Source of the DNA: Owenia fusiformis
Taxonomy: Eukaryota > Annelida > Polychaeta > Sabellida > Oweniidae
Direction: 5' to 3'
Length of the DNA stretch: 64,000 nt
NCBI GenBank assembly: GCA_903813345.2
Contig: CAIIXF020000011.1
Coordinates: 13,189,754-13,253,753 of the forward strand
Shown: positions 26,301 to 32,300 of the stretch, one piece after another
How positions within the stretch are numbered: position 1 is the first letter of the stretch
Layout of the letters: every line of letters begins with the position of its first letter
Translations under genes and position numbers: made by a program
The notes under the pieces: model-generated
Seen by the model: the letters and a program-made list of their open reading frames with translations, nothing else
What the model was told of the DNA's origin: nothing
The model's database searches: none

Positions 26301-29300
26301 TCTAATCTGTTTCATTTTTATGTAAATTGAGAGGAATAAAGTTTTATTTTAAGCGTTTTAACAATCTTAACGTTTGGTGTGCAGCTCAACTTAATACACA
26401 ATCAAAGGTCAAATACAGAAATAAGAACATGCCTTTTATTTGTTATTCAAGCTCGAGCAATATCCCCGTTATAAAACCAAAATAACTGCGGTTAGGTACC
26501 ATATCTTGCTTACAGTAAAGACAGGCCATATCATTCTGGTATGACAGAGCCACTCTTATCTGCCGATTGTGGAAGGATAAAGACAAAAGGGTCGCGGCTA
26601 TCGCGATGAGGCCATCTTATTTCTTGGAATTATTTCTGCCTCTCATTCCTCAAACCGGCTTCGTTAAACAGTGCCAAAATATATAAGTCGGAGCCAAAAA
26701 CAAGACTATTTTTATATTTAAATCCCCTCACCTTGTCAATGTCTATGCCTGCATCTGGTTTTCCCACCTTTGGGAGGGAGCCAATATACACATAGATTAC
26801 TTACTGGCCATGGACAGGGGGGGCACAGAAACAAACATTCTGGGGTCATAAGGGATACTTGGGGAAGGGGGAGGGGTGGTGGTGAATAGTGAAGTCCGGG
26901 AGTGAAGTTAAGGGGTACTGAAATCTTTCTTTTGATATTTAGTGCTTGAATGGAGACTTGTTTCCACTCCCCGCATTCTAGTAGAATTTAAATATTTGAT
27001 CCAAAGGAGTTATTTTAAATCAAACTTGCATTCCGATTAATTAACACTCCAATGATTGTACCGCTTCACTATTGTCTAAGATAATTATAATGAATTCACG
27101 GGACACTATAGTCTTCCTTTTAAACTTTAGTGGTTGGATTGAGACTTGTTTCCCCACCCCGTACACTAGTAAATTTGTAAATTTTAAATATTTGATTTAG
27201 GGAGGTATTTGCAATCCAACTCTGATGATGCAAGACTAGTCAGCCAAGACTAAATTATGAACTTATTATCATTTAGACTATTGAGCTCATTAAATTATAA
27301 TTCCATAGTTAATATAGTTAACACATAGTTAATCCTGTCAACACAATAATGGTATTAATTGGCATGATATTTAGTCAGAGACGGTTTAAAAAGTTGTTTA
27401 GATTAATGATAGTATTAGGAAAAATCCTAACTCAAAGTTTTTGTTCTCTCGCAATCCAGAGCAAACCACTCGCCGGGCAAGTATTCTTTAAAAACGTGAA
27501 GTTTTCACCATGTTGAGCAGTTTTGAAAATTGTCCAATTTGAACCATCGCCTTGTATATTTCTGTAACTGCCCCCCCCCCCTTGACACTCGAGTGTAAGA
27601 ATCCTTTCCACACTGTCAATGGTTTTACAAAATAGTTCATGTCAGAAAGGGGGAGGGGTGAGTGTGGAGAACAATCACTGACTGCGATTTGTATGATTGA
27701 ATATTATACACTTATCATAAATCCGTAAAGAATAGTTTTAAAATAAACAGATTGTTTTATGTTATGATTGGAGTGATGTATGCATAGAAGAATGACACTG
27801 GTTTGAAATATCTTAATTATCCCATTGAATGAAGCCATCCGTCCCTCTGTCCATTCTTAACTCATACTAGTTTGATTTGATTTAAAGGAGAAGTCTCGGT
27901 GTAGAACGTGTACACACTAATGAGAACGAATTTAACTCATTTCTATTTAGGCTTCGTTTATATACTAGCGGGGCTTTAGAGCATTTACAAACGCACGAAT
28001 TGTATTGTTTTAAGGCAACTTTTATGACATATAATCATTATATTTAAAGCTGATTAATTTTAGATTATATTCGGTTCAATTTTACAAATAATGAATAGTA
28101 TTACAGTATATCGAAAAATGTACAATGATTTACATTAAATTGCGCAGACTGCAAACAATGTACATGGTTGGCGAATTTGCATGCGCGTTCTTAATAATAA
28201 GAATTAAAGGTTGAACTTAAAAATCAAACATTTTCTTTTTTAAACATAATAAATCTTTAAATCAAGAAAATAAAAATAAGATTGATGATTGAACTTTTCA
28301 TAGTCAACTGCGACTGTGTCGACGCATGTTTATTTACTTAGCTAATTAGATATAGTAAAATTGTTAATTGCCGCAACGGATAATACGTACATGTAAGCTG
28401 TTCGGATAAGACATTTCTATATGATTAATAACAAATCCCGGGCAGAATGTTATTCAACAGTACCTGATCTTATCAGTTATTATTCAATTTGGATAATAAA
28501 TCTATTATCTCGTCGTATTGATGTTTATTATATAGTGTTTCTCGTTGTGATGATATTTAACTTAAAAATGAGATCCATAGACCATGGCTTTAAAAACATA
28601 TTCATATGTCGATGAGTGACAGTGTAATAAATAATCTAGTTTCGGACAAATGTGTATAAATATTTATTGATTTAGAGACCCTTATTTTTTTGACAAAATC
28701 CAGAATAATTGCATGGGATTTTTTGGTATTTATTGATATAAGGGCTTTCCCCCTTCTACCCAAAAAGCATGTTATAATATGGAATGATTTAAAAATAGCT
28801 AAAAAAATATGTATGGTACCAGTTCAATCTTAAATGTTTGGTAACTGTGATTCAAACCTGTATAAGAACATGAGAGTTGGCTTCCTGAAGTTGGGTAGCT
28901 GGATCTGGTTGCCCTGGTAACACAGCTGGTTGTCCTGGCAACACAATATTGGCTGACTGTGTCTGTCTGTGGGGAAAACTCTCTTGGATCACGCACTGCA
29001 CACAACTAAAAATATTAAACAAGTCAAATTACTTTTAGCAATTTATTTAATTTGCCAGGAAACACGAAACCTTGAATAAAAAAGTCCAAATTAATCAAGT
29101 ATACAAGAAAAATTTTATCAATTCCTTTTTTAAAGTTAAATGTTGCACTTAAAAAAATTCAAATATACTCCTAAGTTAAGGAACACAACCATTTTTTCTT
29201 TTCTTTTACATCTCATTTGTCAAGATGGTGTTTTTATTGGAAGACAAAAATGAAATATGCTTCACAACATCTGATTTCATTATGGGAACTTAGACATAAC

Positions 29301-32300
29301 TTTTATTATATAGAGTAGTATATATCTGTCAATGGATAATGAAAAAATGAATGAACAAATGGAAAAGCAGGTTTGATTTAGTGTTATGGGAATCAAAATA
29401 CATGGATGTATTTACCATCTATGATAGAGCTGTAAGGCGAACCAGGCCTCATCTGGTATTGATGTGTAATCAAGTGTGGTATGCTTGGTCACTTCCCAAT
29501 CATCATTCAGAGTACAACATAACAGTTCTAGAAGTACAGCCTGGACAACCATCAAAGGGAGCCTGCAAGAATTATATAATAATCAGAATCACATGTTTCT
29601 TCTACCTCAGAGGTCTAACTGGAAAGACTAAAATACAACATTGCAGGCGTGTAGCCAGGGGGGGGGGCTCGATGGGTCCCCCAATCCAAAGTTTCTTTCA
29701 AAATCATGCAGTTTTCACCATTCTAGTGATTTTGGCCATTTTTGGACCAATATTGTCAAAAGTGAACCCCCTGGAATTTTTTCGAAAAGTGAACCCCCCT
29801 TGGCAAATTCTGACTACAGGCCTGCATTGTATGAACATTATGCCAAAATGGATTTACACAGCATGCAAAAAACAACAGCATGATCAGTCATCCAAAATAT
29901 TCCAAATAATGATGAAAGAAAAATGATAAAGAAACAATGCCTAACAACTCTCCCACAAAATCATTGGACATTTCATTCATACTGAAATATAATCACAAAA
30001 TATCATTCGGCTTATCCAGATGTTATGCAGAAATATATATAGCAATGTGTCCATGTGATACTATTACAACAATATTGTGTCTTTTTAATGAACAATAAAC
30101 AACCAACAGAACAAATATGAACAGTTAACCCTTTCCCGACGTGAATATAAGAGGAAAATGTTGGCCCTGGTGACGGATAAGTAAGAGCAGTTTTTAGGGG
30201 AAAACTGAAAATTACCTATGCCCAGGGACCTATACCTTGAATTTTATCACTGAAATACATTTTTTAGTAAGGACTATCGTATTAGAACAACTTGTCAAAA
30301 TTTGGTGTAAAAATACTGAATAGAACTGGAGATATTATCATTTCATCGATGTATATAAATAAAAATTATGGTGCCAAAAGGAGCCTATCGTCCTGAAAGG
30401 TATTACATAATAGGGCTCCATATGGAGCCCATCGTCGTGAAAGGGTTAAAAACCCAATGTACACCATGACATATATGTACAGATATTCAAGTTGGGGGTT
30501 TGATATAAAAATAAGGGATATATGTAGATGTACTTATATAGGAAATGTTCCATACTTGTCTTGTAGTATGGAGAGGTCCCATTTAAGATATGCAGCAGAC
30601 TTCATGGCTAGCAGCTTTAGAGTGTGTATTCTGCGTAGACGCTTCTCAACATCTCCGCCATCCTCTGAAAAATCATTAAAGGTATTCATTATTAGAAGTG
30701 TCACAGGTAAGATAATTCTCCGGGTCGGGTCGGGCCAGAAAAAAAGTGTGCGGGTCAGGTAATTTCGGGTTGGGTCAGAAGACAATAGAAAAATGAATTT
30801 AGTACTAGAAATTGAAACTATGCTTGATGAAAAAAATGATAGAAACTTAAATCGTAATAGCATTAAGTTGGAGAGAAGAAGAGTAAATTATTTTATGTTC
30901 ATAGTTTATATGTATACAAGAAATAGGCCAGCTAAAAGTTTTTGCCAGGAATATAAAGCATTTTACAACAATTTGCGATATTCCTGAGGGTTCTGACCAC
31001 ATTTTCGGATAAGGAATGACACAGGATTTTGGCTAATACAGGATCCAATAAGGGATCTGATAAGGGATTTTGAATATCAAAAATATTTGCAGGTGTTATT
31101 CACCGAGAAGTAGAAATATCATGGGATATGCAAGTTATATAAAGTTTAATGATGTATAGGATATCCTATGATTTTGAGAGACATCATTTTTATCCACGAG
31201 TTGATCAATATCTGGATATGAGTGAGCATAGCGAATGATTGCAGATATTGATATCAAAGAGTCGATTAAAATGATATCATGAAAAAATCATAGGATGATA
31301 GGATGTTCTATTTATCCCATAGTTCACTCAACGAAGCATTTCAAAACTAATCATAGGATGTTCTATTTATCCCAAAGTTTGCCTTACAAAGCTTTTCAAA
31401 ACAACATTCCGTTTTATATAGCCAAAACATTAATTGTTTCCATATTTGTGACTTCATGAAATCACCATGGAAACTCATGTAAAAATGCACGTCACATTGG
31501 CGGGAGTTCTCAAATCCGTGGAAAAATAATATCTGTGGAATATTCTCCGTATTCCACAGATATCACTTTTTTCCAAGCATTTGCAAATAAATATAAATAT
31601 AATATATATGTGTTATTCTACAGATTTGACCTCAACTATGGGATAAATAGAGGTTATTTGATGGGAGGGATGGAATATGAATTTTATTTCAAGGGATAAG
31701 GTGACAGTCTGAGTGTAAATATGATATTTTCCAAGGCCAATATCATATCTTCTCGAGGAAAAATCATATTACATCACGACCATCAATAACCTATTTATTT
31801 CATAATATTTTACTGAAACTTGTTTTGTATGTCGTCACCAAATGATGGTGGCATTAAATGATACAATCTAATTTATCGAATGACATTTTTAACTTTTATT
31901 AACAAATTTTAAAATAGAAATAATTTAAAACACTAATATAGATCATAATCTACCATAATAACACGATATTAAGTCTCATGATAGTTCTGATAGGGGATTT
32001 TGGCTGATAGGGATCTGATATGGGATTTTTTGAATATAAATTTTATTCCCTGTTATTATGGAATAATATGATTTATATGATCTCAAAACATCACTGATGC
32101 ACTCAGGAATAAATGTTAGATGGGTCAGATTTTAAGTGCTTTGGCTAGTTCCAGCACTTCTCCATATAAAGGATGTGTAATGGAGAAATTTAATATAGCA
32201 AAATAAACAATTACCATTTTCCACTGTATTGTTGTCTTGTCCTTGTTGCTTTGCAGCGCCCTCTTTATCATCCTTTGCAAGTTTCTGTGAGATTTCAGCC

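Larger units (their letters stand above)
21788..28857 (-). other. INTS8 intron 5 (7.1 kb), repeat-rich, no gene supported
   Basis: Exons 5 and 6 join in phase and align with the family without a gap, so nothing is missing here. Contents: a GGCGTAGCC element (22099-22341), direct repeats at 22583-22668/23699-23782 and 24069-24242/24575-24741, a near-perfect foldback (23505-23642), a G run near 24288, a GGCGTAGCC fragment (25425-25462), and an old direct repeat of about 190 bp spacing at 26925-27200. From 27200 to 28857 I see only AT-rich sequence and C/G runs. Confidence 0.7.

Noticed and set aside
21055-28860. A missing short INTS8 exon between exons 5 and 6
   Set aside because: First suspected because a wrong acceptor (21762) left a gap. 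With acceptor 21787 the phase and the family alignment are continuous.
29351-29926. A 191-codon plus-strand frame, the longest in the window
   Set aside because: It runs antisense over INTS8 exon 4 and through a MITE with a G run. Its sequence has no family pattern, and the minus strand explains the region.
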